Assembly (NCBI RefSeq): GCF_001519065.1
Contig: NZ_KQ954255.1
Span: forward strand, 130,782-194,781
Length of the DNA: 64,000 nt
Reading direction: 5' to 3'
Source: Novosphingobium sp. FSW06-99
GTDB taxonomy: Bacteria; Pseudomonadota; Alphaproteobacteria; Sphingomonadales; Sphingomonadaceae
The notes under the pieces: model-generated
Databases searched by the model: none
What the model saw: only the letters and a program-made list of their open reading frames with translations
Told to the model about the DNA's origin: nothing
In this document: positions 8,758-19,977 of the stretch, one piece after another
Position numbering within the stretch: the stretch's first letter is position 1
How the letters are laid out: the number at the start of each line of letters is the position of its first letter
Program-made: the position numbers and the translations under genes

Positions 8758-10764
8758 TCACTGATCCAGAAACGAGCGCATCTTGCGGCTGCGGCTGGGG
8801 TGTTTCAGCTTGCGCAGCGCCTTGGCTTCGATCTGGCGGATACGTTCGCGGGTCACCGAGAATTGCTGGCCGACTTCTTCCAGCGTGTGGTCGGTGTTCA
8901 TGCCGATGCCAAACCGCATGCGCAGCACGCGTTCCTCGCGCGGGGTCAGGCTGGCCAGAACCCGCGTCACGGTTTCCTTGAGGTTGGACTGGATTGCGGC
9001 ATCGACCGGGATGATCGCGTTCTTGTCCTCGATGAAATCGCCCAGGTGCGAATCTTCCTCGTCGCCGATCGGCGTTTCCAGGCTGATCGGCTCCTTGGCG
9101 ATTTTCATCACCTTGCGCACTTTTTCGAGCGGCATCGACAGGCGTTCGGCCATTTCCTCGGGCGTGGGCTCGCGGCCCTGCTCGTGCAGGAACTGGCGGC
9201 TGGTGCGCACCAGCTTGTTGATCGTTTCGATCATGTGCACCGGGATACGGATGGTGCGCGCCTGATCGGCGATCGAGCGGGTGATCGCCTGCCGGATCCA
9301 CCACGTGGCATATGTCGAGAACTTGTAGCCACGGCGGTATTCGAACTTGTCGACCGCCTTCATCAGGCCAATGTTGCCTTCCTGAATCAGATCGAGGAAC
9401 TGCAAGCCGCGATTGGTGTATTTCTTGGCGATTGAAATGACCAGGCGCAAATTGGCCTCGACCATTTCCTTCTTGGCGATGCGCGCTTCGCGTTCACCCT
9501 TTTGCACCATGTTGACGATGCGCCGGAACTCGCCCAGCGACATGCCGGTGGCCGCCGCGATGTCGGAGATTTCGCTGCGGATGCGTTCAACGCCGACGCC
9601 TTCGACCGAGGCAAAGGCGGCCCATTTCTTGTCGCGGTTGGCAACGCTGGGCAACCAGGCTTCATCCAGCTCGCGCCCGACATAGCTGTCGAGGAAATCC
9701 TTGCGCGGCACTTTGTGGCGTTCGGCCAGGCGCAGCATCTGCCCGCCCAGCGTGGTCAGCCGACGGTTGAAGGCATAAAGGTTGTCGACCAGATATTCGA
9801 TCTTGGTGGCGTGGAACTGCACCGATTCCACCAGCGCGGTCAGCTCTTCGCGCATGCGGTGATAGGCGGCTTCCTTGTCGGCGGGAAAGCCGATGCCAAG
9901 CCCCAGCGATTCGAGCCGCTTTGCCTGCATCTGTTCGAATGCGCGGAACGCCTCGGTGATTTCGGCAAACTTTTCCAGCGCGGCCGGCTTCAGTTGCGCT
10001 TCCATCTGGGCGAGCGAGAGGGTGTTGTCCTCTTCGTCGTCTTCTTCCTGACGGGGCGCGCGACGTTCGCGCAGTTCGTCGTCCTCGTCCTCTTCGGCGG
10101 GTTCCTCGGCGACTTCCTCTTCTTCCTTGAACGTCGGTCCGGCGGTGGCTTCGGTGATTTCACCATCGCCTTCCTCGCCGTCTTCGGACAGGTTTTCCGG
10201 CTGCGGTTCCTTCGACAGCATCGCGTCGAGATCGAGGATCTCGCGCAGCTGCATTTCGCCCGCATTGAGCGCTTCGGACCACTGGATGATCGCGTGGAAG
10301 GTGATCGGGCTTTCGCACAGGCCCAGGATCATCGTGTCGCGCCCGGCTTCGATCCGCTTGGCGATGGCGATTTCGCCTTCGCGGCTCAGCAGTTCGACCG
10401 CGCCCATTTCGCGCAAGTACATGCGCACCGGATCATCGGTGCGTTCGATGGTTTCCTTGCGCTTTTCGACGACCGGTCGGTCGTCCATGCCGACATCGGC
10501 CTCTTCGACCTCTTCGGCCTCGCGCTCTTCGGGATCGACCGCGTCTTCATCGCTTTCGACGATATTGACGCCCATTTCCGAAATCGCCGCCATGATGTCT
10601 TCGATCTGTTCGGAAGACATCTGGTCCTGCGGCAGGGCCTCGTTCAATTCGTCATACGTGATGATCCCGCGCCGCTTGGCGCGCGCGATCAGTTTCTTGA
10701 CCGAAGCGTCGTTGAGGTCGATCAGCGGAGCATCGCCGCTGTCGGTCTTGTCATTCGATGCCAT
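8758..10764 (-). CDS. rpoD: RNA polymerase primary sigma factor (sigma-70)
   Basis: This is the housekeeping sigma factor that directs core RNA polymerase to -35/-10 promoters. The 668-residue protein has region 1.1 at the N-terminus, region 1.2 ([12 protein letters not shown]), and a long acidic non-conserved region rich in Glu/Asp around residues 190-260. Region 2 ([33 protein letters not shown]), region 3, and region 4 with the [20 protein letters not shown] follow. It lies about 70 bp after dnaG and carries its own strong terminator. Confidence 0.98.
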   Translation of the reverse strand: MASNDKTDSGDAPLIDLNDASVKKLIARAKRRGIITYDELNEALPQDQMSSEQIEDIMAAISEMGVNIVESDEDAVDPEEREAEEVEEADVGMDDRPVVEKRKETIERTDDPVRMYLREMGAVELLSREGEIAIAKRIEAGRDTMILGLCESPITFHAIIQWSEALNAGEMQLREILDLDAMLSKEPQPENLSEDGEEGDGEITEATAGPTFKEEEEVAEEPAEEDEDDELRERRAPRQEEDDEEDNTLSLAQMEAQLKPAALEKFAEITEAFRAFEQMQAKRLESLGLGIGFPADKEAAYHRMREELTALVESVQFHATKIEYLVDNLYAFNRRLTTLGGQMLRLAERHKVPRKDFLDSYVGRELDEAWLPSVANRDKKWAAFASVEGVGVERIRSEISDIAAATGMSLGEFRRIVNMVQKGEREARIAKKEMVEANLRLVISIAKKYTNRGLQFLDLIQEGNIGLMKAVDKFEYRRGYKFSTYATWWIRQAITRSIADQARTIRIPVHMIETINKLVRTSRQFLHEQGREPTPEEMAERLSMPLEKVRKVMKIAKEPISLETPIGDEEDSHLGDFIEDKNAIIPVDAAIQSNLKETVTRVLASLTPREERVLRMRFGIGMNTDHTLEEVGQQFSVTRERIRQIEAKALRKLKHPSRSRKMRSFLDQ

Positions 10765-10835
10765 TGAACCCCGATACCACTTGTTCGAGCTGCGCCATTT
10801 TTGCGGGCAGCACCATGTTTTTGGCGCCGCTATAA

Positions 10836-12722
10836 TTATAACGCAGCACGCGCACGACCCATTTGCCCCAAGCGTGCCCGCAATGCCAGCTTTCGTTGCA
10901 CCAGGCGTTGCTGTTCGGCAAAACTTTGTTCGGTCAGCTCGTGCTGGGTCCTTGCATTCGCGTCTGCCAGGGCCAATTCAACCAACGGTAATTCAACGAT
11001 TATCTCGATCGATTCGGCTATTCCGGCAGGGTCGCCCCGCGCGATGAAATCGTACGGCATGCCGCCCAGATCATCGATCGTCGGCAGAACCAGCCCACGC
11101 TCGACCAATCTGGTGACGAGATCGGCGGATTCAAGCCCCGGCGCATCGCCATGGCCACCATGCGAATCGCCCAATTCGAGCAACGAATCGAGCAGGCCGC
11201 CCTGCGTCAGGTCCGATGCGCCGATTCGCGCCATCTGTTCACCATGGCGCACGATCAACCGGGGATCGGCAATCAGCCCCATCAGCACCGCGGCCAGCAG
11301 CGGGCGCAAGGTCAGCAGGACTTGCCCGACTTTTTGCATCTGGGTCAGGTTTTCAGGCGGCAGCGGCGGTTCGGGCGGCAGCCAGCGCCCGTTGGGGCCC
11401 TTGGTCCCGCGCCGGGGTGCCGCAGTGCGTGCGGGCGGCTGGCCCCGGTCGCGCGCCGGAAAGGCCAGCGCGCCAAACCGGTCGAGCAGATCGCGGCGGT
11501 AGAGCGCACGAATGTCGGGATGCTGGATGGTCTCGGTCGCCTCGATCAGCCGCGCTTTCAACCCGGCCTTGTCTTCGGGCGTGGTCAGCGGGCCGGCATC
11601 GCGTTCGGCCACCCACAATGCCTCGATCAGCGACAGGCCTTGCGTCAGCAGCGCCTCCATCGCGGCGGGGCCTTGCGCCTTGACCACATCGTCGGGGTCC
11701 ATCCCGGTGGGCAAAGTGACGATCGACAGGCTGTGCCCCGGTTTCAGCAGCGGCAGCGCGCGGGTGACCGCCCGGCGCGCCGCCCGCTGCCCCGCCGCAT
11801 CGCCATCGAAACACAGCACCGGGCAGGGCACCACTTGCCACAGCCGCTCGATCTGGTCTTCGGTCAGTGCGGTGCCGAGCGGGGCGACAGCCTCGGCTAT
11901 GCCTGCGGCGGCCAGCGCCACCACGTCCATATAGCCTTCGACCACCACCATCCGCCCCGAGGCGCGTGCCGGGGGCGCGGCGCGGTGCAGGTTGTAGAGC
12001 GTACGGCCCTTGTCGAACAACGGGGTGTCGGGCGAATTGAGGTATTTGGGCGCGTCGGTCTTTTCGGCGGTGAGGATGCGCCCGCCAAACGCGATCACCC
12101 GCCCGCGCGTGTCATGGATCGGCAGCATCAATCGCCCGCGAAACCGGTCATAGGGCTCGCGCCCGTCGACCGCGATCAACAGCCCGGCCTCGACCAGTTG
12201 CGGCGTGCCGAATTGCGCGAGCGCGGATTTGAGCGCGCCGCGCGAATCGGGCGCAAAGCCGAACCCGAACGCCTCGACAATGCGCGCCGGAAACCCGCGC
12301 GTTGCCAGATAGGCACGTGCTGCGCCGCCCGCATCACCGGCCAGGTTGCGCGCAAAGAAATCCTGGGCGGCGGCCATTGTGTCGTGCAGCGTCTTGGCCG
12401 CCTCGGCGCGCTGGGCCGCGCGCGGGTCGGGGGCGGGCATGTCCATCCCCGCTAGCAGCGCCAGTTCCTTCACCGCGTCCATGAACGGCAGGCCCTGATG
12501 CTCGGTCATCCAGCGGATCGCATCGCCATGCGCGCCGCAGCCAAAGCAGTGATAGAACCCCTTGTCGTCGTTGATCGTGAAACTGGGTGTCTTTTCGTTG
12601 TGAAACGGGCAGCACGCCTTGAATTCGCGCCCCGCCTTCTGGACACGCACGCTGCGCCCGATCAGCCCAGACAGGCTGACGCGGGTGCGCAGTTCATCCA
12701 GCCATTGCGGGGTCAGGCTCAT
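10836..12722 (-). CDS. dnaG: DNA primase
   Basis: It synthesises RNA primers at the replication fork. The 628-residue protein has the CHC2 zinc ribbon (Cys38, His41, Cys59, Cys62), the DnaG catalytic core, and a Toprim fold with [12 protein letters not shown] and the acidic [11 protein letters not shown] segment. A C-terminal helicase-binding region is less conserved. The ATG overlaps the yqeY stop by one base (TAATG), so the two are translationally coupled. The block yqeY-dnaG-rpoD corresponds to the macromolecular synthesis operon. Confidence 0.97.
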   Translation of the reverse strand: MSLTPQWLDELRTRVSLSGLIGRSVRVQKAGREFKACCPFHNEKTPSFTINDDKGFYHCFGCGAHGDAIRWMTEHQGLPFMDAVKELALLAGMDMPAPDPRAAQRAEAAKTLHDTMAAAQDFFARNLAGDAGGAARAYLATRGFPARIVEAFGFGFAPDSRGALKSALAQFGTPQLVEAGLLIAVDGREPYDRFRGRLMLPIHDTRGRVIAFGGRILTAEKTDAPKYLNSPDTPLFDKGRTLYNLHRAAPPARASGRMVVVEGYMDVVALAAAGIAEAVAPLGTALTEDQIERLWQVVPCPVLCFDGDAAGQRAARRAVTRALPLLKPGHSLSIVTLPTGMDPDDVVKAQGPAAMEALLTQGLSLIEALWVAERDAGPLTTPEDKAGLKARLIEATETIQHPDIRALYRRDLLDRFGALAFPARDRGQPPARTAAPRRGTKGPNGRWLPPEPPLPPENLTQMQKVGQVLLTLRPLLAAVLMGLIADPRLIVRHGEQMARIGASDLTQGGLLDSLLELGDSHGGHGDAPGLESADLVTRLVERGLVLPTIDDLGGMPYDFIARGDPAGIAESIEIIVELPLVELALADANARTQHELTEQSFAEQQRLVQRKLALRARLGQMGRARAAL

Positions 12723-13177
12723 TAATTGGCCAGGGCGGCTTTCACCAGCCCGCTCGCCACGCTCATGTCGACTTCGGTGCCATGGCGGGCCTTCAGCGCG
12801 CCGATCACTTTGCCCATGTCCTTGGGCCCGGTCGCGCCGGTTTCGGCGATGATCGCGGCGATCACGGCCTTCACCTGGTCTTCGCTCAGCCGCGCGGGCA
12901 GGAATTCCTCGATCACCGCCAGTTCGCCGCGCTCGATCGCGGCCAGTTCCTCGCGGCCACCCTGTTCATACAGGGTAATCGATTCGCGGCGCTGCTTGAC
13001 CATTTTCTGCAGCACCTCGACCACCAGCGCATCGTCGTCGGGCAGGCTGGCGGCGGTGCGCAATTCGATGTCGCGGTCTTTCACCTTGGCCAGAATCAGC
13101 CGCACTGCGGCCAGGCGCGCCTTGTCGCCGGCTTTCATGGCGGAAATCTGGGCAGCCTTGATGGTATCGCGGATCAT
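12722..13177 (-). CDS. GatB/YqeY domain protein
   Basis: The 151-residue helical protein matches the YqeY family, related to the tail domain of the GatB amidotransferase subunit that recognises tRNA. Visible family features are the N-terminal run AQISAMKAGDKARLAAVRLI and the C-terminal GPKDMGKVIGALKA. The molecular role of free-standing YqeY is not established. It heads the dnaG-rpoD operon and is divergent from carA. Confidence 0.88.
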   Translation of the reverse strand: MIRDTIKAAQISAMKAGDKARLAAVRLILAKVKDRDIELRTAASLPDDDALVVEVLQKMVKQRRESITLYEQGGREELAAIERGELAVIEEFLPARLSEDQVKAVIAAIIAETGATGPKDMGKVIGALKARHGTEVDMSVASGLVKAALAN

Positions 13178-13253
13178 GATCGTCGGTTTCCTGAAAAAGG
13201 GGCGTCAAACGCCTGTCACCAACCCTTAAGCGAAGATTCTGTGAACCGCTAGG

Positions 13254-13282
13254 TTGACGCTGCGGCCCGATGCGCCTAGCGG
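13254..13282 (+). promoter_or_regulatory. Putative sigma-70 promoter for carA
   Basis: TTGACG (13254-13259) and TAGCGG (13277-13282) are separated by 17 bases and sit about 50 bp before the carA start. The -35 box is near consensus and the -10 box is weak, so this is tentative. Confidence 0.4.
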
Positions 13283-13334
13283 GCGAACCTTAGCAACATC
13301 GCCAGAACCCCTGCCTAACGGAGCGCCCCAGACC

Positions 13335-14501
13335 ATGGCCGACCCCGCACTTTCGCACGCGCCTCAACCAGACGGCGCGACGGGAGTCTTAGTTCTCGCC
13401 GATGGTCATGTCGCCTGGGGGCGCGGGTTTGGTGCAGTTGGCAATGCGGTGGGTGAAGTGTGCTTCAACACCGCGATGACCGGCTATCAGGAAGTGATGA
13501 CCGATCCCAGCTATGCCGGGCAGATCGTCACGTTCACGTTCCCGCACATCGGCAATGTCGGCACCAACAACGAAGATATGGAAAGCCACGGCGTCGAAGG
13601 CGCGGTCGGCTGCATCGTGCGCGAAGACGTGACCGCGCCGGCCAATTTCCGCAGCCAGGGCACATTCCCGCGCTGGCTGGAACTGCAGGGCAAGATCGGC
13701 CTGGCCGGGATTGACACCCGCGCGCTGACCCGGCGCATCCGCCGCCTGGGCGCGCCCAACGCGGTGATCGCGCATGCGCCCGACGGGGTGTTCGACCTGC
13801 CCGCGCTGATCGAACGCGCGCGCAACTGGCCCGGCCTCGAAGGCATGGACCTGGCGCGCAAGGTCAGCCGCGAAGCGCATGAGGCATGGGAAGGGTCGAT
13901 CTGGCGGCTGGGCGAGGGCTATACCCGGCCCACCGGCAGCCAGCGCCCGCATGTCGTGGCGATCGATTACGGCGCGAAAGACAACATTTTCCGCAATCTG
14001 GTCGCCGCCGGGGCCGATGTCACGGTGGTGCCCGCCGAAACCCCGCTCGATACCGTGCTGGGGCTCAAACCGGCGGGCGTGTTCCTGTCGAACGGGCCGG
14101 GCGATCCGGCGGCCACCGGCGTCTATGCGGTGCCGGTGATCAAGGGGCTGCTCGATGCCGATGTGCCGGTGTTCGGCATTTGCCTTGGCCACCAGATGCT
14201 GGCGCTGGCGACCGGCGCGCGCACCATCAAGATGCACCAGGGCCATCGCGGCGCCAACCATCCGGTCAAGCGCATCGATGACAGCGTGGTCGAAATCACC
14301 AGCATGAACCACGGCTTTGCGGTCGATGCCGCGACTTTGCCCGAAGGTGTGGTGGAAACCCACGTCTCGCTGTTCGACGGATCGAACTGCGGCATCGCGA
14401 TCACCGGCAAACGCGCATTCAGCGTGCAATACCACCCCGAGGCGAGCCCCGGGCCGCAGGACAGCTTCTATCTGTTCGAAAAGTTCGTCGGCGCGCTATG
14501 A
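13335..14501 (+). CDS. carA: Carbamoyl-phosphate synthase small (glutaminase) subunit
   Basis: This subunit hydrolyses glutamine and channels ammonia to CarB for carbamoyl phosphate, feeding arginine and pyrimidine synthesis. The 388-residue protein has the N-terminal CarA domain and a class I glutamine amidotransferase domain with nucleophile Cys283 in FGICLGHQM. The His/Glu pair follows in QYHPEASPGP. ATG 13335 is the likely start; the frame is open 27 codons upstream but that part would overlap the promoter. carB lies 660 bp downstream, separated by a gene on the opposite strand. Confidence 0.96.
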   Translation: MADPALSHAPQPDGATGVLVLADGHVAWGRGFGAVGNAVGEVCFNTAMTGYQEVMTDPSYAGQIVTFTFPHIGNVGTNNEDMESHGVEGAVGCIVREDVTAPANFRSQGTFPRWLELQGKIGLAGIDTRALTRRIRRLGAPNAVIAHAPDGVFDLPALIERARNWPGLEGMDLARKVSREAHEAWEGSIWRLGEGYTRPTGSQRPHVVAIDYGAKDNIFRNLVAAGADVTVVPAETPLDTVLGLKPAGVFLSNGPGDPAATGVYAVPVIKGLLDADVPVFGICLGHQMLALATGARTIKMHQGHRGANHPVKRIDDSVVEITSMNHGFAVDAATLPEGVVETHVSLFDGSNCGIAITGKRAFSVQYHPEASPGPQDSFYLFEKFVGAL

Positions 14502-14612
14502 CCGGGCCCATGACGATAGCCCCCGCCCCGGCGGAGAGGGGGTTGGGGGAGGGGGCTCCCCCCCTGGCATTGGCGTTGTGCGCTCTCGACACCGTTGTAC
14601 ACCCCCACCCAA

Positions 14613-14640
14613 CCCTCCCCCTGCAGGGGGAGGGCTTTTC
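14613..14640 (-). repeat. GC-rich palindromic repeat, probably terminator-like
   Basis: An 11+11 bp perfect palindrome with arm CCCTCCCCCTG, followed by CTTTT on the plus strand. The same CCCTCCCC...GGGGAGGG element recurs at 15,010-15,030, 15,096-15,116 and 22,781-22,802. It could terminate carA transcripts. Confidence 0.7.
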
Positions 14641-14989
14641 AGGTGCGGTTTCGGGCGATGGCGAGGTCTTGCAGGATGGTGATGATCACGCCATCGGTGT
14701 TTTCGAGCACGTCGTTGTTCCAGAAGCGGATCACGCGATAGCCGTGGGCTTCAATCAGGCGGGCGCGCGCAGGATCGGTCGCGCTGTCGGCGTGTTGTCC
14801 GCCGTCGATCTCGATTGCCAGTCGCGCGCTGCGGCAGGCGAAATCGATCACGAAATCGCCGATGGGGCATTGCCGCGTAAACGCAGCGCCCAACTGGCGT
14901 CCTTTCAAACGCGCCCACAGGCGTTTTTCCGCCTCGGTCGGATTGGCGCGCAGTCGCTGCGCGATGTTCGTGCGCTGATTTCCGACCAT
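14639..14989 (-). CDS. DUF559 family endonuclease-like protein
   Basis: The 116-residue protein matches DUF559, a small restriction-endonuclease-fold family related to Vsr mismatch endonuclease. Signatures are the N-terminal ANPTEAEKRLWARLKGRQLG, then FVIDFACRSARLAIEIDGGQH with the acidic active-site residues, and GYRVIRFWNNDVLENTDGV at the end. Start 14989 was chosen because purine-rich GGAGG/GAGGG lies upstream; a longer frame toward 15,889 runs antisense through carB and is not credible. It sits inverted between carA and carB, bounded by GC-rich palindromes, as a mobile or captured cassette might. The biological role of DUF559 proteins is unknown. Confidence 0.85.
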   Translation of the reverse strand: MVGNQRTNIAQRLRANPTEAEKRLWARLKGRQLGAAFTRQCPIGDFVIDFACRSARLAIEIDGGQHADSATDPARARLIEAHGYRVIRFWNNDVLENTDGVIITILQDLAIARNRT

Positions 14990-15009
14990 ACCCTCAACCT
15001 CCATTCTAG

Positions 15010-15116
15010 CCCCTCCCCTCAGGGGAGGGGTTGGGGAGGGGTGTCCAGCGCCCGCGAGGACACGCTTCGATCCGGCGCCGGACACCCCCACCCAACCCTC
15101 CCCCTGAGGGGGAGGG
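15010..15116. repeat. Two further copies of the GC-rich palindrome
   Basis: Two hairpin-forming elements lie at 15,010-15,030 and 15,096-15,116. Each is adjacent to a TTGGGG- or CCCCAACC-like flank. With the copy at 14,613 they bracket the DUF559 gene. Confidence 0.7.
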
Positions 15117-15160
15117 CGTTCACCAGCCCTGTTCACTTTACCATGGCAGCATAACCCACC

Positions 15161-18100
15161 ATGCCCAAACGCACTGACATCAACTCGATCCTGATCATCG
15201 GCGCCGGGCCGATCGTCATCGGCCAGGCCTGCGAATTCGATTATTCGGGGACGCAGGCGGTCAAGGCGCTGAAGGAAGAGGGCTATCGCATCGTCCTGGT
15301 CAATTCGAACCCGGCGACGATCATGACCGATCCTGAAATGGCCGACGCCACGTATGTGGAGCCGATCACCCCCGAGATCGTCGCGAAAATCATTGCCAAG
15401 GAACGCCCCGACGCGCTGTTGCCGACGATGGGCGGGCAGACCGCGCTCAACACCGCGCTGGCGCTGTTCCGCGACGGCACGCTGGAAAAGTATGGCGTGA
15501 CGATGATCGGCGCCAATGCCGAAGCGATCGACAAGGCCGAAGACCGCCAGAAATTCCGCGACGCGATGGACAAGATCGGGCTTGAATCCGCGCGTTCGGG
15601 CGTGGCGCATACGGTCGAGGAAGCGCTGGCGGTGCTCGAAACCACCGGGTTGCCTTCGATCATCCGGCCTTCGTTCACGTTGGGCGGGACGGGCGGCGGG
15701 ATTGCCTACAACAAGGATGAATTCATCCAGATCGTGCGCGGCGGGCTGGAAGCCTCGCCCACCACCGAAGTGCTGATCGAGGAATCGCTGCTCGGGTGGA
15801 AAGAGTACGAGATGGAAGTCGTGCGTGATCGCAACGACAACTGCATCATCATCTGCTCGATCGAGAATGTCGATCCGATGGGCGTGCACACCGGCGATTC
15901 GATCACCGTCGCGCCCGCGCTGACGCTGACCGACAAGGAATACCAGATCATGCGCAGCGCCTCGATCGCGGTGCTGCGTGAAATCGGCGTGGAAACCGGC
16001 GGATCGAACGTACAGTTTGCGGTCAATCCCAAGGATGGCCGCCTGATCGTCATCGAGATGAACCCGCGCGTGTCGCGATCGTCGGCGCTGGCGTCAAAGG
16101 CCACCGGGTTCCCGATTGCCAAAGTCGCGGCCAAACTGGCGGTCGGCTATACGCTCGATGAAATCACCAACGACATCACCGGGGCGACGCCGGCCAGTTT
16201 CGAACCGACGATCGATTACGTGGTGACCAAGATCCCGCGCTTTGCGTTCGAAAAGTTCAAGGGGTCCGAACCGCTGTTGTCGACCGCGATGAAATCGGTC
16301 GGCGAAGTCATGGCGATCGGCCGCAATTTCAAGGAATCGGTGCAAAAGGCGCTGCGCGGGCTCGAAACCGGGCTAGACGGGTTCAACCGCGTCGAGGAAC
16401 TGGAAGGCGCCAGCCGCGACGAGATCAATGCCGCGTTGTCGCGCGCCACGCCCGACCGCCTGCTGGCGATCGGCCAGGCGTTCCGCGAAGGCTTCAGCGT
16501 GGAGGATGTCCACGCCGTCACCAAATACGAACCGTGGTTTCTGCGCCAGATCGCCGAAATCATCGCGCAGGAAGCCGATGTCATCGCCAACGGCCTGCCG
16601 CGCGATGCCGCCGGGCTGCGGCACCTCAAATCGATGGGTTTTTCCGACAGCCGCCTGGCCAAGCTGGCGGTGCGTTCGGTGCAGATGGCGGGCAATCCCA
16701 ACATGGCGCGCGCCGGTCTGGTGCACGATGTGGTCGAGGCGATGGCCGGCGCCACCAGCGAGGCCGAAGTGCGTGCGCTGCGCCACCGGCTGGGGGTGCG
16801 CCCGGTGTTCAAGCGCATCGACAGTTGCGCTGCCGAGTTCGAGGCGGTGACGCCTTATATGTATTCAACCTATGAAGGTGGCCTGTTCGAAGCGCCCGAA
16901 AACGAATCCGCGCCGACCGATGCGCGCAAGATCGTGATCCTGGGCGGCGGGCCCAACCGCATCGGGCAGGGCATCGAATTCGATTACTGCTGTTGCCATG
17001 CCTGTTTCGCGCTGGGTGATGCCGGGTTCGAAACGATCATGATCAACTGCAACCCCGAAACCGTGTCGACCGACTATGACACGTCGGACCGGCTCTATTT
17101 CGAACCGCTGACCGCCGAGGACGTGCTCGAAATCCTCGATATCGAGCGCTCGAACGGCACGCTGGTCGGCGTGATCGTGCAGTTCGGCGGGCAGACCCCG
17201 CTGAAACTGGCGCAGGCGCTGCAGGATGCGGGAATTCCGATCCTGGGCACATCGCCCGACTCGATCGATCTGGCCGAAGATCGCGAACGCTTTTCCGATC
17301 TGGTCGAACGGCTGGGCCTGTTGCAGCCCGCCAATGGCCTGGCGCGCAGCCGCGATGAAGCAGTCGCGGTGGCGGCGCGCATCGGCTATCCGGTGCTGAT
17401 CCGCCCCAGCTATGTGCTGGGCGGGCGCGCGATGGAAATCGTCGACAGCCAGGCGCAGCTCGACGATTATATCGCCACCGCGGTCAAAGTGTCGGGCGAC
17501 AGCCCGGTGCTGATCGACCAGTATCTTCGTGATGCCATCGAATGCGATGTCGATGCGCTGGCCGATGGCGATCAGGTGGTGATCGCAGGCGTGCTGCAAC
17601 ATATCGAGGAAGCGGGCATCCATTCGGGTGACAGCGCCTGCACCCTGCCGCCTTATAACCTGCCGCCTGAAATCATTGCCGAAATGGAACGTCAGACGGT
17701 GTTGCTGGCCAATGGCCTGACCGTGCGCGGGCTGATGAACATCCAGTTCGCGGTCAAGGATGGCCAGGTCTATCTGATCGAGGTGAACCCGCGCGCCAGC
17801 CGCACGGTGCCGTTTGTGGCCAAGGCCATAGGCCAGCCGATCGCCAAGTTTGCCGCGCGCATCATGGCGGGCGAAAAGCTGGCCGATCTGCCGCCGATCA
17901 AGCGCGACATCGACTATATGGCGGTCAAGGAAGCGGTGTTCCCGTTTGCGCGCTTCCCCGGCGTCGATCCCGCGCTGTCACCGGAAATGAAATCGACCGG
18001 CGAAGTGATGGGCATCGACGCCAATTTTCCGGTCGCCTTTGCCAAGTCGCAATTGGGTGCGGGCACCGGGTTGCCCGGCGCCGGAACGCTGTTCGTGTCG

Positions 18101-18475
18101 GTGAAGGACAGCGACAAGCCGGTGATCGTGCCGGCGGTCAAGACTTTGGTCGGGCTGGGGTTCAAAGTGGTGGCAACCGGCGGCACGGCGGACTTTCTTG
18201 CCGAGCAGGGCATTGCGGTCAATCGCGTCAATAAAGTCGCCGAAGGCCGCCCGCATATTGTCGACCATATCATCGATGGTGAAATAGCGCTTATTTTCAA
18301 CACCACCGAGGGTTGGCAAAGCCACAAGGACTCGCAATCGATCCGGCGCTCGGCCCTGGTCGGCAAAGTGTGCTATTACACCACCGCCGCCGCCTCGCTG
18401 GCTGCGGCCGAGGGCATCGAAGCTTTGCGCAGTGCCGAACTTGATGTCCGATCGTTGCAGGACTATTATAAATAG
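15161..18475 (+). CDS. carB: Carbamoyl-phosphate synthase large subunit
   Basis: The synthetase subunit makes carbamoyl phosphate from bicarbonate, two ATP and ammonia. The 1104-residue protein has the duplicated architecture: two ATP-grasp halves, the first opening [20 protein letters not shown] and the second [19 protein letters not shown]. Each has a RPSxxLGG motif. A helical oligomerisation region lies between them, and a C-terminal MGS-like allosteric domain (about 940-1085) ends [15 protein letters not shown]. Its own promoter is expected because carA is separated by an opposite-strand gene. Confidence 0.98.
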   Translation: MPKRTDINSILIIGAGPIVIGQACEFDYSGTQAVKALKEEGYRIVLVNSNPATIMTDPEMADATYVEPITPEIVAKIIAKERPDALLPTMGGQTALNTALALFRDGTLEKYGVTMIGANAEAIDKAEDRQKFRDAMDKIGLESARSGVAHTVEEALAVLETTGLPSIIRPSFTLGGTGGGIAYNKDEFIQIVRGGLEASPTTEVLIEESLLGWKEYEMEVVRDRNDNCIIICSIENVDPMGVHTGDSITVAPALTLTDKEYQIMRSASIAVLREIGVETGGSNVQFAVNPKDGRLIVIEMNPRVSRSSALASKATGFPIAKVAAKLAVGYTLDEITNDITGATPASFEPTIDYVVTKIPRFAFEKFKGSEPLLSTAMKSVGEVMAIGRNFKESVQKALRGLETGLDGFNRVEELEGASRDEINAALSRATPDRLLAIGQAFREGFSVEDVHAVTKYEPWFLRQIAEIIAQEADVIANGLPRDAAGLRHLKSMGFSDSRLAKLAVRSVQMAGNPNMARAGLVHDVVEAMAGATSEAEVRALRHRLGVRPVFKRIDSCAAEFEAVTPYMYSTYEGGLFEAPENESAPTDARKIVILGGGPNRIGQGIEFDYCCCHACFALGDAGFETIMINCNPETVSTDYDTSDRLYFEPLTAEDVLEILDIERSNGTLVGVIVQFGGQTPLKLAQALQDAGIPILGTSPDSIDLAEDRERFSDLVERLGLLQPANGLARSRDEAVAVAARIGYPVLIRPSYVLGGRAMEIVDSQAQLDDYIATAVKVSGDSPVLIDQYLRDAIECDVDALADGDQVVIAGVLQHIEEAGIHSGDSACTLPPYNLPPEIIAEMERQTVLLANGLTVRGLMNIQFAVKDGQVYLIEVNPRASRTVPFVAKAIGQPIAKFAARIMAGEKLADLPPIKRDIDYMAVKEAVFPFARFPGVDPALSPEMKSTGEVMGIDANFPVAFAKSQLGAGTGLPGAGTLFVSVKDSDKPVIVPAVKTLVGLGFKVVATGGTADFLAEQGIAVNRVNKVAEGRPHIVDHIIDGEIALIFNTTEGWQSHKDSQSIRRSALVGKVCYYTTAAASLAAAEGIEALRSAELDVRSLQDYYK

Positions 18476-18510
18476 GCTTCCACAGGTTTCCCCTGCACAA
18501 GCAGTCGTCT

Positions 18511-18548
18511 TGCCCGGGTTCGTCGCGGACCCGGCAGGGTGGATTTTT
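18511..18548 (+). terminator. Possible terminator/leader hairpin between carB and greA
   Basis: A six-bp stem (CCGGGT at 18514-18519 with ACCCGG at 18529-18534) is followed by a short T-run at 18544-18548. A second stem (GCGCCCC with GGGGCGC, 18557-18578) precedes greA. Either may end the carB transcript or form a greA leader. Confidence 0.35.
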
Positions 18549-18606
18549 CCCTCGACGCGCCCCGGATTGGTGGGGCGCGGCGCAGACCGGTTGAAAAGGA
18601 ATACGG

Positions 18607-19080
18607 ATGGCGACTGACAAGCTGCCGATGCTTCAGGAAGGCTATGACAAGCTGTTTTCCGAGCTGAAAGCGCTGCGCGAGGAACGCCCAAAGGTCGTCG
18701 ATGCGATCGAGGAAGCGCGAGCGCACGGCGATCTTTCCGAAAATGCCGAATATCATGCCGCAAAAGAGCGTCAGGGTCAGATCGAAGCGTCGATTGCCGA
18801 TCTTGAAGACAAATTGAGCCGCGCCAATATCATCGATCCGACCACGCTGTCGGGCGATCGCATCGTGTTCGGTGCCACCGTCACGTTGCTCGACGATGCG
18901 GAAAAGCCGGTGCGGTACCAGATCGTCGGGCTGGCCGAGGCCGATGCCAAGCGTGGCCGCATCAGCTATAACTCGCCGCTCGGGCGCGCGCTGATCGGGC
19001 GCCGCGTCGAAGACGAGATCGAAGTGACCGTGCCTGCGGGCGACCGGTTCTATGTGGTGGAAAAGATCGAGTTCATCTGA
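18607..19080 (+). CDS. greA: Transcription elongation factor GreA
   Basis: GreA binds the RNA polymerase secondary channel and stimulates cleavage of backtracked RNA. The 157-residue protein has the N-terminal coiled-coil with the tip segment [17 protein letters not shown] and the FKBP-like C-terminal domain with [15 protein letters not shown]. An AAAAGGA ribosome-binding site lies before ATG 18607. A strong bidirectional hairpin follows. Confidence 0.97.
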   Translation: MATDKLPMLQEGYDKLFSELKALREERPKVVDAIEEARAHGDLSENAEYHAAKERQGQIEASIADLEDKLSRANIIDPTTLSGDRIVFGATVTLLDDAEKPVRYQIVGLAEADAKRGRISYNSPLGRALIGRRVEDEIEVTVPAGDRFYVVEKIEFI

Positions 19081-19100
19081 ACCCGATCTGTCCCCCGTGC

Positions 19101-19139
19101 AAAAAAGCCCCGGAACCTGATGGTTGCCGGGGCTTTTTT
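19101..19139. terminator. Bidirectional terminator between greA and the DUF4170 gene
   Basis: A 13-bp stem (AAAAAAGCCCCGG with its complement) runs from 19101-19113 to 19127-19139. A/T tracts on both outer edges fit termination from both directions. Confidence 0.9.
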
Positions 19140-19144
19140 GATGA

Positions 19145-19366
19145 TCAGGTGGTGGGCAGTTCGGGTTCGAGCAGCCGGTGCAGATGGACGATGACATAGC
19201 GCATTTCGGCATCGTCGACGGTGCGCTGCGCGGCGGCGCGCCAGGCTTCTTCGGCGGTCTTGTAGTCGGGAAACACGCCGACCACGTCAATCGCGTTCAG
19301 ATCGACAAAATCGAGGCCCTGCGGGTCCTGGACCCGTCCGCCCATCACGAGGTGGAGCTTCTGCAT
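19145..19366 (-). CDS. DUF4170 family small protein
   Basis: This 73-residue soluble protein (LHLVMGGRVQDPQGLDF near the start, MRYVIVHLHRLLEP near the end) resembles the short DUF4170 family found in alphaproteobacteria, whose function is unknown. ATG 19366 is preceded on the minus strand by a purine-rich GGAAAG. The frame is open far upstream but that part overlaps the neighbouring gene. It is transcribed in the same direction as the yqjDEK-like cluster but about 100 bp away. Confidence 0.72.
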   Translation of the reverse strand: MQKLHLVMGGRVQDPQGLDFVDLNAIDVVGVFPDYKTAEEAWRAAAQRTVDDAEMRYVIVHLHRLLEPELPTT

Positions 19367-19472
19367 GGGATACTTTCCGTAGGGGAGGAGGAGACTTTGC
19401 CCCTGACAAATGCGCCCGCGCAATTCAAGTGCGATGAAAGTCTTTATTCGGGCCGCTACGGAGTGTGCCCGG

Positions 19473-19949
19473 TCATTCGGGGTCGTGGTTGCGCTGGGTC
19501 CACCGATGCACGGCGGCCTCACCCGCCTCGCGCAGGGTGCTGATCGCAAGATCCGCCAGGCCCGACAGCTTGTGCCCGGCTTCGGCGCCGTTTTCGCCGA
19601 TCCGGCCAAGCTGGCCGGTAATGCGTTCCTCGATCTTGCCCAGACCGTCCTTGCCGCTGCTGGCCGCGCGGCTGGCATAGGCCAGCGCGAGTTCGGCGCC
19701 CAGACCGGCCAGACGGGCCAGCCGCGCCGGGCTGGGCAAGGCATCGGCGGCTGGGGCCGCCTTGGCCTGGCGCCGCCGTGTCAGCACGCCCGCGATCAGC
19801 GCGCCGACCACGATCCCGCCGGCCACGCTGGCCACCGGATGGTCATGCACGAATTCGCGCGCCTTGCTCGATGCATTGGCGGCCAGCGCGGTGCTGCGTT
19901 CGCGCGCGGCCTCGATACGATCGGCGAGTTTGCTGTCCTGTTCGGTCAC
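19473..19949 (-). CDS. Single-pass membrane-anchored protein, DUF883/YqjD-like
   Basis: The 158-residue protein has a helical N-terminus (TEQDSKLADRIEAARERS). One hydrophobic segment with a glycine-rich core (VASVAGGIVVGALIAGVL, about residues 39-56) is followed by basic residues, then an Ala-rich amphipathic tail. The HDHPVAS/GG pattern before the membrane segment resembles the ribosome-associated membrane anchors YqjD/ElaB, but similarity is weak. It is the last gene of a four-gene minus-strand cluster. Confidence 0.6.
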   Translation of the reverse strand: MTEQDSKLADRIEAARERSTALAANASSKAREFVHDHPVASVAGGIVVGALIAGVLTRRRQAKAAPAADALPSPARLARLAGLGAELALAYASRAASSGKDGLGKIEERITGQLGRIGENGAEAGHKLSGLADLAISTLREAGEAAVHRWTQRNHDPE

Positions 19950-19977
19950 GGTGAAACCTCCTGAAAGGGTTTGGGGG

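Noticed and set aside
14990..15889. Long minus-strand open frame extending the DUF559 gene through the start of carB
   Set aside because: It is antisense to a fully conserved carB and has no recognisable protein features; only the last 116 residues match DUF559.
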